Assembly: GCF_947179165.1 (NCBI RefSeq)
Contig: NC_077240.1
Coordinates: forward strand, 60,423,501 to 60,487,500
From: Solanum dulcamara
Taxonomy: Eukaryota; Streptophyta; Magnoliopsida; Solanales; Solanaceae
Direction of reading: 5' to 3'
DNA length: 64,000 nucleotides
Shown: positions 32,536 through 45,255 of the stretch, one piece after another
Numbering within the stretch: the stretch's first letter is position 1
How the letters are laid out: each line of letters opens with the position of its first letter
Translations under genes and position numbers: made by a program
Notes under the pieces: model-generated
What the model was told of the DNA's origin: nothing
Seen by the model: only the letters and a program-made list of their open reading frames with translations
The model's database searches: none

Positions 32536-33317
32536 TCATTTTAAGTGTTGACCACCTCTTTATGTTTTTATAATCATAGTGTCTAAAACATCTTGGACAA
32601 GCTAAGTATCGAGCTTTGTCCATCCTTGAAAAATATATTCAATAGAGTATTAATCTAAATTACTTTATATATCTCTTTAAGCATCTTAATTAGCGAATAC
32701 TCAATCAATTTGAACAATAATTATTGATAAATTCAAGTGTGATGCCTATCTTTATGTTTTTCATTTTATATGTGCTCTTTTTCTTTATTTTAAGTAAAAT
32801 TTTATATATATACGTGTACCTCAAAAGAAACTAATTCATTATAATACATTTGATTTGGGTGATTTGAGATTAAAGTTTCAACTTTTAATGTCATGTTTAT
32901 TTTTTGCAGTTCATTTCATATGTTTTCTTTATCTTTATTTTAAGTGAAAATTCTACTCCAAAAAAACTTTGTTATTTCACATGTATGTTCTCTTTAGAAA
33001 TGTGTAAAAGGACATACATGTGAATTAAAATTTCACATGTATATATATATAAAAAATTTCACTTAAAATAAAGATAAGGAGCAGATAAAATGAACAACAA
33101 AAAGATAGACATCACACTTGAATTTATCAATAATTATTGATCAAATCGATAGTTTTTTTTTTGCTAAATAAGATGCCTAAAGAGATATACACAGCAATCA
33201 GATTAATACTCTATTAAATATCTTTCTTAAGGATGGACAGAGTTGTGCAAGTTCGTCCGTACATCATGATTATGAAACAGATAAAGGAGTGTTTGAGGTT
33301 TCAACTCTTTAAAATAA
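32536..33317. repeat. Second foldback, about 280-bp arms
   Basis: The left arm 32536-32818 and right arm 33034-33317 are inverted copies. Matching blocks are GTCCATCCTT with AAGGATGGAC, AATAGAGTATTAATCT with AGATTAATACTCTATT, and TTATTGATAAATTCAAGTGTGATG with CATCACACTTGAATTTATCAATAA. The loop contains its own smaller hairpin (ACATGTATGT near 32979 with ACATACATGT near 33012) and a further direct copy of CTTTATTTTAAGTGAAA. No TSD or transposase is visible. It resembles a non-autonomous foldback or MITE-like element. Confidence 0.75.
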
Positions 33318-33629
33318 ACAAAGGAGTGATCAATATAGATTCTTCGAACATGTTTAAATTTTCTAGCTAGAAGAATGCAACCAAAAGGGTAATAACATTT
33401 TCTACATCATTAAGTGACTAGATTAAGAGAAATTTGGACAATTTATTCAAAATATTGTCCTTTCCCTTCTTAAACAGTGTAGTACTGAAGTTTTGGATTT
33501 GATCGTCAAATGATAAATCAACTATATTTATCTATTAGAAACTTTACTTTTATCTTCATTAGGAAATAGTAATCAATATGCTCCTGTTTGATGGGTACTT
33601 TTTCTCCTAATTACTTCGAGTGTAATTCC
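33318..33629. other. Short intergenic stretch
   Basis: I see nothing recognisable here. Confidence 0.4.
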
Positions 33630-36250
33630 TGTAATGATCTTGAAGGCTATTTTGGTAATTTTTAGAAAATAACTATTTTATCCCTCTCGATGGTTGCCCC
33701 GAGTCATTTTTTATCAGTGTTTGGTATTGTTTTTGTGAAATCTCTTGAAAAGTTAAGAAATTTTTGGAAAGTTATGAGTTTTGAAGGCTTAAGTTGTCAA
33801 ATTATTGTATTAGGTGTAATTCAGAGTTTCGAGTGTCAGAGTAGAATTTCATTGATTTCATTAGCTCTGAAATGTGAAATTGGTCTAGGAGAGTTGACGG
33901 AATCAAATTTAGAGTTATATCATGGATTTGAGTTCCTATGTTGGAAATTGATGAAATTTTGATTTTAGAGTTGACTTTTGTCAACATTTAGAGATCGGAT
34001 GATTAGAATAGAATTCCGATAACAACATTGGATTCGGGGGATGATTTTAAGCCTATGAGTGGTCTTGGGGAATATTTGGAGGTCCAAGCATGAGTTGATA
34101 TTTTGATCCTAAAGTTAGTTTCGTTGCGACTTATTGGGTTTTGGGTCAAGGAGACCTCGAATTCGAATTTTGATGATTTCATTGAGTCCGTAACATTGAA
34201 TTTACTATGAAAGTATATATGGTTTGTGTGAATGGGATTACGAATGAATCTGGAGGGTCCTTTTGGTGATTTTTGTGTCCGTTCGCGAGTGGGTTGCTCT
34301 ATTTACCTCTGCATTCGCCGAGGTGTGGGTCACGTTCGCAAAAACGTTGGGGTGGAACCTCCATGTCGCGAGGTAAGGATCCGCGTACACGATGGCTTAT
34401 TGATTCAGGGTCTGCATTTGTGGCACAGGGCCCACGATCGCAATGAGTAACTTGTTACCTGAAGAGTGAAATTCCCAAAGGTCAGGAAAAGACCCATTTC
34501 CTCCATTTTTGGACCTTGGGTGCTCGGGAGATGATTTCAAAGAGATTTTCATGGTAAATGTTTTGGGCAAGCTATTTTGACTCATAAACTTCATTACTCA
34601 TCGATTATGTCATGCTTTTAACACCAAATTGGTGATATAGAATTGGAGAAATTGGAGGTTTTTCAAGAACTTGGGTTTTTTGATTAAATGGTGTTTATGA
34701 ACTGATTTGGGCTCCTTTTTTGGAATGGTTTATGCTAATGATTTCCTAATGCCTTGAAGATTATCTTAATAGAAGAAATTTCCATTTTAAACGCCATTTT
34801 TGAAATCGGATTTTTGAACCATTTTGACCCTTTTACCCGAATTTCATGATTTTTGTGTTGTTAGTTTCATAATTTGATTGTGAATCACTATTTTAAAAGA
34901 TTATGGTGTTTTGGATTCTATTTGGAAAGGGAAGTCTCAAGTTAGTGATTGACTGAGCATCAACTGAGGCAAGTAAATTTTTAAAGCTCCATAAATTTTA
35001 TAAAATGCTCAGATTTTCGTTCTTGTATGTGTTAGGGAGTAATGGGATAAGACGTTATATGTTTAATATTAATTTATTGATGGGGTTAAAAAAAGGCAAT
35101 GTGTGCTATGAGTTTAATCAGAATGTGACCTTCTTGACTTGAAATTGATTTTAGTTTGATGAAATGCTATGATAGCCTTAATGTGGTTATGGGAATTGAT
35201 TTGAACTACTTACTCACCGGTTGATCCAAATAATGTGATAAAGGGGTAATAAAATAGAAATTTAATGACTTATAATGATGTGCATGATATGACTAATGAT
35301 ATTTACTCAGTATTTGAGATTTGCCGTGACTATTTTGATTTAGAATTTTTTTTTGCTATAGACATCATCATATTCTCATTAATTGTGTGAACATGCCTAT
35401 TTGGATTGGTTCTATGCCACAGCTAAGATGAGATACTTTGTGGAAATAATGAGAAATAGGGGTCGGGCCACACGCTCCGTGGCAGGTTCTATATGAGGGG
35501 TCGGGCCACACACTCTGTCGCGGGCTCTATATGAGGGGTCGGGCCATAGCTCTATGGCAGGTTCTATATAAGAGGTTGGGCCACACGCTCCATGGCAGGT
35601 ACTATATGAGGGTTCAGGAAACACGCTTCATGACAGGTTACATGGAAAGATATGTCTCCTATGGGTTTTAAATAGAGATTCAGCAGATGTGTACTGATAG
35701 GACAGACACGCATCATTCTACTTGACACTTTATTGCATTGCATTGCACATAATTGGTTGTCTATAGACTTGTTCTTACTTCTTGGTGACCTTGTGAATTA
35801 TATACATTTGATACTTGTCTAGACATGAGATTGTGTATACTCCTTGTTTCCTCTATGATTGATATACTTGATATCGATGTGGCTTATTTTTTGGTATTGA
35901 TGAGCTATTATTGACATATGTGCCATATGAACGGTGTACTCTAGAGTGGGATAATTTCTCTGCGGGTTTGTAGTTGAGGAAGTTCAGTTGTGATGAAAGG
36001 AGTTCTAGTGTTCTATTAGATTTGCCTTGTTTTATTAGTTGACTTGCTGAGTACCGTGTTATTTGGTACTCACTCCTTTGTTCTACACCTACCTAGGTTC
36101 CGAGCTCGGACAGTGAGTTAGAGTATTTGCTGTTCATCCGAGGCTTTTGAGGAGACTTGAGAGGTAGCTGAAAGATGATAGTGATCTCCCTTTCCCCTTT
36201 TATTATGCTTTCTTCTATTTGAAAAATAAAGATATCGAGACTTGCACTTA
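33630..36250 (+). repeat. Old gypsy LTR remnant with U3 tandem array
   Basis: It starts TGTAATGATCTTGAAGG, close to the TGTAATGACCTTGAGGG start of the GyD LTR. It shares the GyD order: leader text, a tandem array (35461-35648), then CATTGCATTGCA near 35735 and a GAGTACCGTG-type segment near 36050. No terminal CA, PBS or partner was found, so this is a truncated or solo LTR; the right limit is approximate. Confidence 0.55.
35461..35648 (+). repeat. Five-copy 37-38-bp tandem array
   Basis: Units start at 35461, 35499, 35537, 35574 and 35611. The consensus includes GGTCGGGCCACACGCTC and GGCAGGTTCTATATGAG. The first three units are closest; the last is diverged. Confidence 0.9.
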
Positions 36251-36650
36251 TATTTCATTTATGTTTATCTATAGGCTTGTATACGTGATATTTCCATGAT
36301 GGACATCCTAATCAATAATCAAAATTTTCTTAATCCCCAAATCTTTCTGCAAGGAAATTAACATGATAACATGTAAAACCTTTGCTTTGATTCACAAAAA
36401 TGATCAAAGATTTGAATACACCTTACTTTTCAAAAACTGAAACTTACACTTTAATCCAAGAGATACTATGTAGCCATAGTAAAAATTATTGTACAAACAA
36501 AATCCTATTAGTTTATTCGCTTCTGCATGATGTTTAGGAGGTGTGACGATGACAAAGGTAGAGTCTTGTTGTAATGTAATATTTCATGAGAAATTACTTT
36601 TGTGTGTGAAATTACAATTTCCCCCTTTCCCTTAGCGTTTTATGCTTATT
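36251..36650. other. Unassigned stretch
   Basis: No frame, repeat or RNA gene is recognised. Confidence 0.4.
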
Positions 36651-37976
36651 AGGTGTTGTGGAAATGGTTAGTGTAGTTTCCGATAAGATCGAATAAGATT
36701 TTGGTGATTTTGAGACTTTTTATATTGAGTTATATTGAAATAATTGACTCTGGTCAATATTTTGAAATCTGAGCATCGAATGGTGATTCTATCAGTTCCT
36801 TTACATTCAGAAAGTCGTATTTATTCTAGTAGCGTAGTTGGTTAGCGCCTCGAGAGCATAAGATTTATTTTGGGTGTTTATGCAAGAAGTTGGATGTTTA
36901 GGCCCAAAGAGAGGTCCGAGAGAGTATTTTGATCATTACAATTTTTAATCGGAAATCAAATAATTCCGGCTCTAAAACATGTTTTATGATCAATTTGCAC
37001 AAGTGGTTCATGTTTATAGGCTTCTATATTAGTTTCGGGGGTCAAAAGCTATTTTGAAGGTTGCTGGTGCATACTTTTAAGGACGGACAAATAGGCTTTT
37101 AGCGATAGAAAATGGGTTTTAACAACGAAATCACTGAGTTAAAATCTATTGGAATCCATTTCCTATTTTTGATATTTTGGGAGCTAGAAAAGTCTGTTTG
37201 AGCTAATATTTTATGTATTTTTCTCCTATAATCATTGGCTACGTATTTGTAACATTATTTTACTCTTTTCCAAAGAATGTCCCTTTCATATTTCGTGATT
37301 TTTATGAATAAAGTGGAGATTTTAAACCTCAAATTATAAAAATAAAAAATTATTGATTTGAAGGTTGATTTAGAATGGGTTTTCATTGACTTTTTGTATT
37401 CAAGGTCCTTGTATTGTGGGAAAGATGATTGTGACAATGTTTTTTCAAAATATCTCATTTTACACCACTTTTCAACTGTGGGTTTTGGGGTTTCATCCCC
37501 TAGTCGCAAAAAAGCACTTCTTTGATTTGGAGCTCAATTTCGACTCAGTTTTAATGGGGTTATCAACCATGAACTCTATTTTACTAGTACAACATAATTT
37601 TTAAACAAAATTCTAATTTTGACCTACTTAATTTTGAAGAGATTTTTGGAAGATTTTAACCTCGGTTCCTAACTTTAGCAATATGGGTATCATTGGATCC
37701 ATTTTGCTGAATACTTTCCATTGTTGATAGTTGGAGATCATTACGGAGTTGTTGATAAAAGAAAAGCTCTAGTAGAGTGGTTTGGGTGAAGTTTTGGCCT
37801 TTAAGGTTGTTTTGGCTTATCCTTCTTCTAGACTAGGTTGGGTAGTTAATCATTCTTATGAATTAGGCGATGGGATGGGATCGTACTATGAGATAAAGGT
37901 GTTGTAAATTGTGGAAAATGTTATTTCACTCGTGCAAGGGGCTTGTTTATTGTGTTTTTCTCGTGTGGTGGCTTGT
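36651..37976 (+). repeat. Old gypsy LTR remnant cut by GyA
   Basis: It resembles the left half of the GyD LTR in order and text. TGGGTATCATTGGATCC...CATTGTTGATAGTTGG matches 58210-58270, CAACCATGAACTCTATT matches 58100, and GGGATGGGATCGTACTATGAG matches 58410. It ends abruptly at the GyA LTR, so GyA inserted into it; the rest should lie beyond the right edge of GyA, outside the window. It is strongly diverged. Confidence 0.55.
37972..37976. repeat. Presumed GyA target site duplication, left
   Basis: CTTGT precedes the TG of the GyA LTR. The other copy lies outside the window, so this is unconfirmed. Confidence 0.35.
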
Positions 37977-39659
37977 TGTCACGACCCAATCTAGGCCCTA
38001 CGTGTGACACTGTGATTAGAATCTCGAGGGACCCCAACCAGGCCTCTTAGCATATCATTCATAGCATAAATAAGGTAGGTAAAGCAATAAAGCTAAAATA
38101 TAGATGCGGAAGTAAAACGTCAACATGAATAGTATCAATAAAAGAGAAATAAATCTCAACTCAAATGGAAAGAGAACATAGACTCAATGAACATCTAACA
38201 TGCCTGTACTAGTTTAGATGGGGGCATAAGAAAAGATCCTATATCACCCAAAATATGTAAGTAAAAGTCATATAGGAGATAAGGAAGATATAAACTATTG
38301 AGTCCTCAAAACACGAGGACTCACAAACAATTAGAATAATAATATCTCTAGCCACGAGTAGGACATGTGGGATCATTAGAATGCAGTAAGTATATGAGAA
38401 GCATGCATGAACTATAATAATAGGACATAAACAATATGAACATGGGAGGCATGACCAATATATTGAAAAAATGAGTAAAACTTAAAAAGCATTTGAAAAT
38501 CGTATCATAATCATGTGGTCAATGTATCATAAAACTCATGAGGAATTATATCATATCATATATCTTTGTGTGGGATATGATCCTTAACCGACATATAAGA
38601 CCATGCAAGCTATAACATAGAATCTGATGTAACTTCCAAATCAAGAAGAGAGAGGCTACTTTGCCAAGGTAAACTCCATGAGAACATGTTAAATTTGAGC
38701 TATTTATGGATCTACTAGCTAGGACATATTGGCAAAACCTACGCGAGCAATATATTTAAGGACTAAAGTTTGCTACTAGGATTCCCTTGCATCGCTACTT
38801 GATTTTATGGATAGAAACCCACCTGAAAGTCCTCTCGGAGCTTAGTCATTATCCCACAGAAGTATCATAAAACATAGTCATTAATGTCATTAGGAAAAAC
38901 AATAATAATATCAACCCATCTTCATAAAATAGTCATAAGAGTAGCTCATTATCATGATTGATTGATATAGGGATAAGAAAGTCATTTTAATCCCTATGAA
39001 TCCATGATTTGGTGAGAAAAGGATTTCACCTCTTTAACATGAATGTGTGAGAATTATCCTTTACAACCAAAGATAATTACTTGAAATATCATTGAACATA
39101 ATTCATCACTATTCATGAGTCATTCACAAATCCTTGATAACATTCATAAATCATTCATAAAAACCCCTTAGAATTCATGATCATAATTCTTAAGTTCATA
39201 ATTACAAATGTCTTAACGCAGGGGTGCATGGAAATCAACTTGATATTATGCAATGTAACTTGAGTTATGCATACCTAGATCAATAATAGTAAAATAAACC
39301 ATAATTGAGATGACCTAATGCACCTCCGATTAAAATTTGGGCTTAGAAGAAGAATTCATAAAAGAGATTTGAAGAAAACCTTGGGACTCCATGGATGGAA
39401 GGATTCATAAATGAATTCCCACATACCTTAGAAAATTAGATCCTTAAATGCACTTTAATTGGAGATTTGAGTTTAAATCCTTTGAAACTTGCTTGAGGAA
39501 GAAGACAAATTTTGGGAGAAATTTTAGAGAGAAGACATGTAATTTGTGTGTTAGGTTGTTAATGAGGGAGTTAGAGGGGTTTAGGGTAGTTAATTGAATA
39601 TGATTAATCCCCAAAACCATTCAAATAGATTGATGAGAAAATAGGGAAAAGACCAAAAC
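37977..39659 (-). repeat. GyA 3' LTR, first part (split by GyC)
   Basis: On the plus strand it opens TGTCACGACCCAATCTAGGCCCTA, the reverse complement of the LTR end seen in GyH and GyC (TAGGCCCTAGGTCGGGTCATGACA type). It runs to 39659 and resumes after GyC at 49233: the join ...GACCAAAAC + ACCCTTAATAAAA reads naturally, and GyC is flanked by exact AAAAC copies. Without GyC and the solo LTR the whole LTR is about 2.13 kb, close to the 2.07 and 2.28 kb of its relatives. Confidence 0.8.
39655..39659. repeat. GyC target site duplication, left
   Basis: AAAAC, identical to 49228-49232. Confidence 0.85.
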
Positions 39660-41940
39660 TGTAAGACCCAGAAATGTTAAGGGTCCTAAACTAAGGAACC
39701 AACGATTAAATTTCAGAGAGGTTGTAGAAAATGGCACCTGAAGCCGACCATGGAAGCCGTCACGGACCTTGGTAAGGACCATGGGCCATGGTGAGCCACC
39801 GTGGCTAATATTTAGAGACTCAGACTTCAGGGGACGAACCACAATGGAGGAACACAGACCGTGGTGAGCACCACGGGCGGTGAAGCCCCCCATAGTGAGC
39901 CTTTCCCCAGGACCGTCAACATTTTCTTAAGGCAGGGTCCACAGATGCCCACATGGGTCGTGGAACTCTCTACGAAAAGTGGTGATTCCTCATGGTGGAC
40001 ATCTACAAGTCCACTTACAGACCTGTACTACGGCAACATTTCATGGCCCACAGTGATCTTCACAGAACGTGAAGATGTCCTGAGGTAAAACTTCAAAGAC
40101 TATCCCTGCAGGCCCTTTTTGAGTTTTTCTAAGTCCCTCATTGCAAAACCCCACCAAGAATTGTGATGAGCACCATGGACCGTGAAGGGTCCCCATGAAG
40201 TCCCTTCCGGTCAGATTTTTAAAGGGGAATTCTAGTAATTTCTGCTTTTTAATTCAAAATGGTGTTGTTTTGGAGGCTGAATTCTTCTATCGAAAGATCC
40301 TAAACCTTTCCAAGACCTCACTCTTTACACTTAAGACTCTCAAAGTCTATCTTTCCAAATTCTTCTATCTTCCCAAATTCTCTTAAGAACCTCAAGGCAA
40401 GACTAGGGTTTTCAATTCAAGGCATTCAAGTCACTATTCTTCCTCAAGTTTTCGTTTGGGTTTTGTCTCCTGCAATGTATGTGAGCTTTTCATGCATGGG
40501 TCCTTCTGCCCATGAAGTTCAAATGAATTTCCAGTTTGATATTTCAACTTCCTTACTATGAATTCTTATGGTCTTTTATATAATGAGTTAAAGTGGATAG
40601 ACTATGATATATTTGGAGTTTATATACCTATATTGATGTATTTTAACTCTTAATTGCATGAGTTGAATGGTTTAATAATGTGCCTTTATCAAGGCTTGAA
40701 TGAGGTTTTGAGTATAAATGTTGGGTTGTTTAAGATATTCTAAATTGATGCATTTCATCATTCTCATACATGTAGTAATTCTTAAAAATGCATTTAAAGG
40801 TTTTATGAAGAGAACCCACCTAGTTTTCCTCATGATTTAAGTAAAGTTGAAATGAAGTTTGACACAAAATAAATGGTATGAAGTAAATGCTTATGTAAAG
40901 GGAGTCTTTATAAAATAATTAATTGATGAAAGGGATTCTTATCCGAAATAACATTTTAATGTGAAAGGACAATTCTTGCATTGAATCAAATGAAAGGTTT
41001 TAATGAGCTATTCCACCGAATGATGTTCTTTGTTTTTATGTCAGAGTTATATATTATGCTATGATGATGTTTACACATATTCCATGGGATTTTACCTTGC
41101 ACCAAATATAGCATATAGATGGGAAATCGACCGAAGTAGTTCTTAAGTAAAGTCTTATGTTATATTAACTATGTGCCACCATAGGGGCCATTGTCGGCTA
41201 TTTTTAGGCTAGTGGATCCATGATTAGCCGTTAAAGTTAAATTTGAAGAATGTTTAAATTTGATGGAGTACTACCCCAGCAAGGTAGTCTCCCATCTCGA
41301 TGCAGGAGTCATTAGCCTAACCCGATGCAGGAGTCATCGGATTTCATGTAATAGCTAACATTATTTTAAATATCGGTTATGGTCATTTTCCCATAAAAAA
41401 ATTGGCTTAAAGGTTTTATTATGATGTTTCTCATGCATGCATTAACTTGTGCATATTGTTTATATATTTTAATTGATGTCCTTCATTTTAGCATACTCAT
41501 ATACTTACTATATTCAAAGTACTAACACATATTTTTGCCTACATGATATCACCATGTAGGAACCAGCGTTGCTCCACAATCTCCTCCCCGTGGCTAGATT
41601 ATTCGTTGAAGGATTGTACTAGTAGTTAGTTCCCATGGTCCGGTAACAACACTCTTATTTCTTTCTAGATTATTATATTGTTTAGACATTTGAGTTATCT
41701 TTGGTATCTTTTGAGTAAATCTTAGGGGTGTAGAGGTATTATTTGACGAGTTGATGATGTCTGATGTTGTGAATTACCTTTATTCTATGTTATCTCCTGT
41801 AGACCCATTACCCTATTTATTCTCGCTTTTATTTATTATTATTGATGAAATTATTAACGAATGCCAAGAGGCTTAGGTGAGGTGCCTCTAGGTATTTCAT
41901 TCATTATGTCACGTCTAGGATCTAGGCTTGGGTCATAACA
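39660..41940 (+). repeat. GyC 5' LTR, 2281 bp
   Basis: It starts TGTAAGACCC and ends GGGTCATAACA. Its first 500 bases contain many short palindromes on CCATGG and CACCGTGG/CCACGG (for example GGGCCATGGTGAGCCACCGTGG at 39782). Confidence 0.93.
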
Positions 41941-41944
41941 AACT

Positions 41945-41958
41945 TGGTATCAGAGCAC
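41945..41958 (+). other. GyC primer binding site (tRNA-iMet)
   Basis: TGGTATCAGAGCAC after the same AACT spacer as in GyH. Confidence 0.93.
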
Positions 41959-42154
41959 GAGGTTATAAAATGGTCCTTGGAGTCCAACATACCTCATCAA
42001 ATTGGGTCTTGTTCATGGTTTTGAAGATCACCAAAAATATGAATAAGAGACTATGAGATGTTTAGGAAAGTCTTCACTTCTTTCAATTCATGTTGTTCCC
42101 AAGAGCGTCCTAAGTGTTTCTCTAACGAATGACTGGATTTATATTCTCAAGATA

Positions 42155-43330
42155 ATGCCTCATAGAAGAGTACCTCCAAGAGCAAGGGTTGACGATGAGG
42201 ACCAAGCTCCTTCAGTTTTGGATGTTCCCCACCATGAGGAAGGGGTACCTATGCTGATATCCAAAACATCATCACATTATTAGCTCAAGTTGTGGCCAAC
42301 AAAGGGCATCAAGGCGTCCCTCCTCCTCAAATGTGAAATCCAGCCTCTAGAATTTGGGATTTCCAAAGGACGAATATACCCGAGTTCGATGGTATTAAAT
42401 AAGATGAGGATCCTATGGAGTTTATAGAAGAGGTATACTGAATTATGTCCATCATGGGTGTGCCACCAAATGTGAAGGCTGAACTAGTGGCATATCAACT
42501 GAAAGGTATAGCTCGAGTGTGTTATGAGCAATGGGTTATGGAGAGGGACCAAGAGATGGGGCCGATGGGATGTGAAGATTTCAAAGGTGCCTTCCTAGAC
42601 CGTTTCTTTCCATTGGATTTAAGAGAGGCTAAAATATAAGTGTTGATCAACATCCGTCAAGAGAGTATGAGTGTGAGGGATTATGCCCTCAAATTCACGA
42701 CATTGTCAAAGCATAGCACCTTTCATGGTCTCTGACCCCCAGGATAGAATGTGCAAGTTTATTTTTGGTATCTCAAGCTTATTGTCTAAAGAGTGAAAGA
42801 CGACCATATTGGTCAAGGAAATAGACATCTTCCGGTTAATGACTTATGCTGAACAAATCAAAGAAGAAAATTTGAGGGAGAGGTCTAGAGGGTTTCAAGA
42901 AAGCTAGAGTAGATGGTGGAGGATTCAACTCGCAAAGGTCCGGTTATGGTAGAAATGGCAAAGGACAAGATGGGCAACATTTTATAGGATAAGGCTCCAC
43001 TAATACTCCTCCTCCCAAGTTCAACAAGTATTAGGGTCCTAATCCAATGGTCCCAAGATATAATATTGGTGCCCAAAATGTTTTACCCATGTAAGAAGTG
43101 TGGGAGGACCCACAAAGGGGAGTGCTTTACGAGCTCAAATGCATGCTTTATATGGGGAAAACTAGGTCACCATGCTTGGGATTGTAGAGGTGGTGGGGGT
43201 GGTAGGCCTCAAGGCAAAGTTTCTCATGGCCAACAAGCTCAAGGAAATGGCCAATGCACCAATCATTTCTATGATGGGAGGCAAAAGTTTGAAGAAGCAC
43301 CAAATGTTATTACCAGTATGTTAAAGGTCT
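42155..43330 (+). pseudogene. GyC gag pseudogene
   Basis: ATG at 42155 opens MPHRRVPPRARVDDED. After a frameshift near 42285 come DEDPMEFIEEVY, LVAYQLKGIARVCYEQW, FKGAFLDRFFPLDLREA and SMSVRDYALKFTTLS, the gypsy gag core. The nucleocapsid part has CKKCGRTHKGEC and a second knuckle CFIWGKLGHHAWDC in which the second Cys is Trp, so zinc binding is lost there. Several stops divide it. Confidence 0.88.
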
Positions 43331-43740
43331 TTACTTTTGATGATATGCATTGTTGGACCCGGGTGCAAACTTTTCATTTGTTACCCCATTCTTATCTAAT
43401 AGTTTTGGTATCTTGCCCGATATGTTAGTAGAGCCTTATTTTGGCGTCTATCCTCGTGGGTAAGTCGGTTGTGGCTAGAAAATTCTAAGGGTTGTCCCAT
43501 GTCCATCATGCATAAAGTTGCCCCTTGTGATTTAATAGAGCTTGGCTTGGTGGATTTCAATGTTATACTTGGTATGGATTAGTTACATGCATCTTATACT
43601 TCCATAGATTGTAGGACTCATCGAGTCAAGTTCCAATTTCCAAATAAGCCCGTTCTTGAATGGGAGGGTCGTGATTCAGTGGTGAAGGGTAAGTTCATCT
43701 CTTATCTTAAGGCCTAAAAATTGATCGCTAAGGGGTGTAT
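43331..43740 (+). pseudogene. GyC aspartic protease pseudogene
   Basis: The frame reads LLDPGANFSFVTPFLS with the active-site Asp codon at 43356-43358, then FGILPDMLVEPYFGVYPRG and a stop. FNVILGMD, the flap-side motif, follows near 43560 in another frame. It would have cut the Gag-Pol polyprotein. Confidence 0.8.
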
Positions 43741-43789
43741 TTACCACATAGTGAGGGTTAGGGATGTGGACTCCAAAAGTCATCCTCTT

Positions 43790-44730
43790 TAGTCAGTCCC
43801 CGTAGTCAATGAGTTTTCTGATGTCTTTCCCAATGACCTTCGCGGTGTCTCTCCCAAAAGGAAAGTTGATTTTGGTATCGATTTCCTCTCCGATACCCAA
43901 CCTATCTCTATTCCTCCTTATCGGATGGCCCCAACAGAATTGAAGGAGTTGAAGGAATAATTAAATAATTTATTAGAAAAAGGGTTAATAAGGCTAAGTA
44001 TTTCACCGTGGGGTTCTCCTATTCTATTTGTGAGAAAGAAGGATGGGTCACTCCGAATATGCATAGACTACCTGCGATTGAACAAGGTGACCATTAAGAA
44101 CAAATACGCAATCCCTAGGATAGATGATTTATTTGATCAGCTGCAAGAGGCAAGCCAATTCTCCAAGATTGACCTTTGGTTTGGCTATCACCAACTAAGG
44201 GTGAAAGAGTGTGACATTCCAAAGATGGATTTACGAACAAGGTATGGTCACTTTGAGTTTGTAGTGATGAGCTTTGGGTTGACTAATGCGCTGGTGGTTC
44301 TCATGGACCTAATAAATAGGTTGTTCAAACCTAACTTAATACTTTTATTGTGGTCTTCATTGATAATGTTTTAATCTACTCTCGGAGTGAGGAAGAATAT
44401 AAGAATCACTTGAGGGTTGTGCTCCAAACGTTAAGGGATAGGCAATTATTTGCAAAATTTAGTAAGTGTGAGTTTTGGTTGAAAGAGGTGGCATTTCTTG
44501 GTCATATAGTGTTCGGTGATGGGATTAAGGTTGATCCTAAGAAAATGGAGGCGGTCAAGAATTGGCCTAGACCATTGTCTCCTTTAGATATTAGGACCTT
44601 CTTGGGTCTACCCAAGTACTATAGAAGGTTCATAGAAGGGTTTTCTTCCATCTCATCCCCTATGATGAAATTGACCCAAAAGAAAGCAAAATTCATATGG
44701 ATAGATCAGTGTGAAAGAGTTTTCAAACTT
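43790..44730 (+). pseudogene. GyC reverse transcriptase pseudogene
   Basis: Frames carry [63 protein letters not shown] and [16 protein letters not shown], then after a frameshift near 44345 [11 protein letters not shown]. The catalytic FIDD is FIDN, so the polymerase would be inactive even without the shift. [19 protein letters not shown] and YYRRFIEGFS follow. Stops lie near 43960 and 44731. Confidence 0.92.
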
Positions 44731-45255
44731 TAAAGGATTGACTTACCTCCGCTCCTATTCTAACTCTACTGGAAGGATTAGAAGGCTTTGTGGTTTATAG
44801 TGATGCTTCAAAGATTGGTTTGGGTTGTGTCTTGTTGTAAAATGGAAAGGTCATAGCCTATGCTTCTAGTCAATTGAAGGTGCACGAACGTAACTACCCT
44901 ACCCATGATCTTGAGTTGGCGGCCATTATTTTTGCCTTGAAGATTTGGCGGCATTACCACTATGGGGTGCATGTGGATGTGTTTACCGATCAAAAAAATC
45001 TTTAATATGTGTTCACCTAAAAGGACCTTAATTTAAGGCAAATGAGGTGGCTAGAACTCCTAAAAGACTATGACATGAGTGTACACTATCATTTGGGTAA
45101 AGCTAATATGGTGGATGATTTACTTAGTAGGGTGTCTATAGGGAGTGTGGCCCATGTTGATGAAGGTAAGAGGGAGTTGGTGAAAGATCTTCACTGGTTG
45201 GCTACACTAGAGGTGAAGTTGTGTGGTACAAATGATGGTGCTATGGTTGTCTAAA
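44731..45255 (+). pseudogene. GyC RNase H pseudogene
   Basis: Fragments in several frames read [40 protein letters not shown] and DVFTDQKNL, then a stop, followed by [22 protein letters not shown] and DDLLSR. At least three in-frame stops interrupt it. Confidence 0.88.

Noticed and set aside
36828..36870. tRNA-like text (GTAGCGTAGTTGGTTAGCGCC)
   Set aside because: It resembles a D arm, but no TTCGA arm, anticodon stem or acceptor pairing follows, and it lies inside an LTR remnant.
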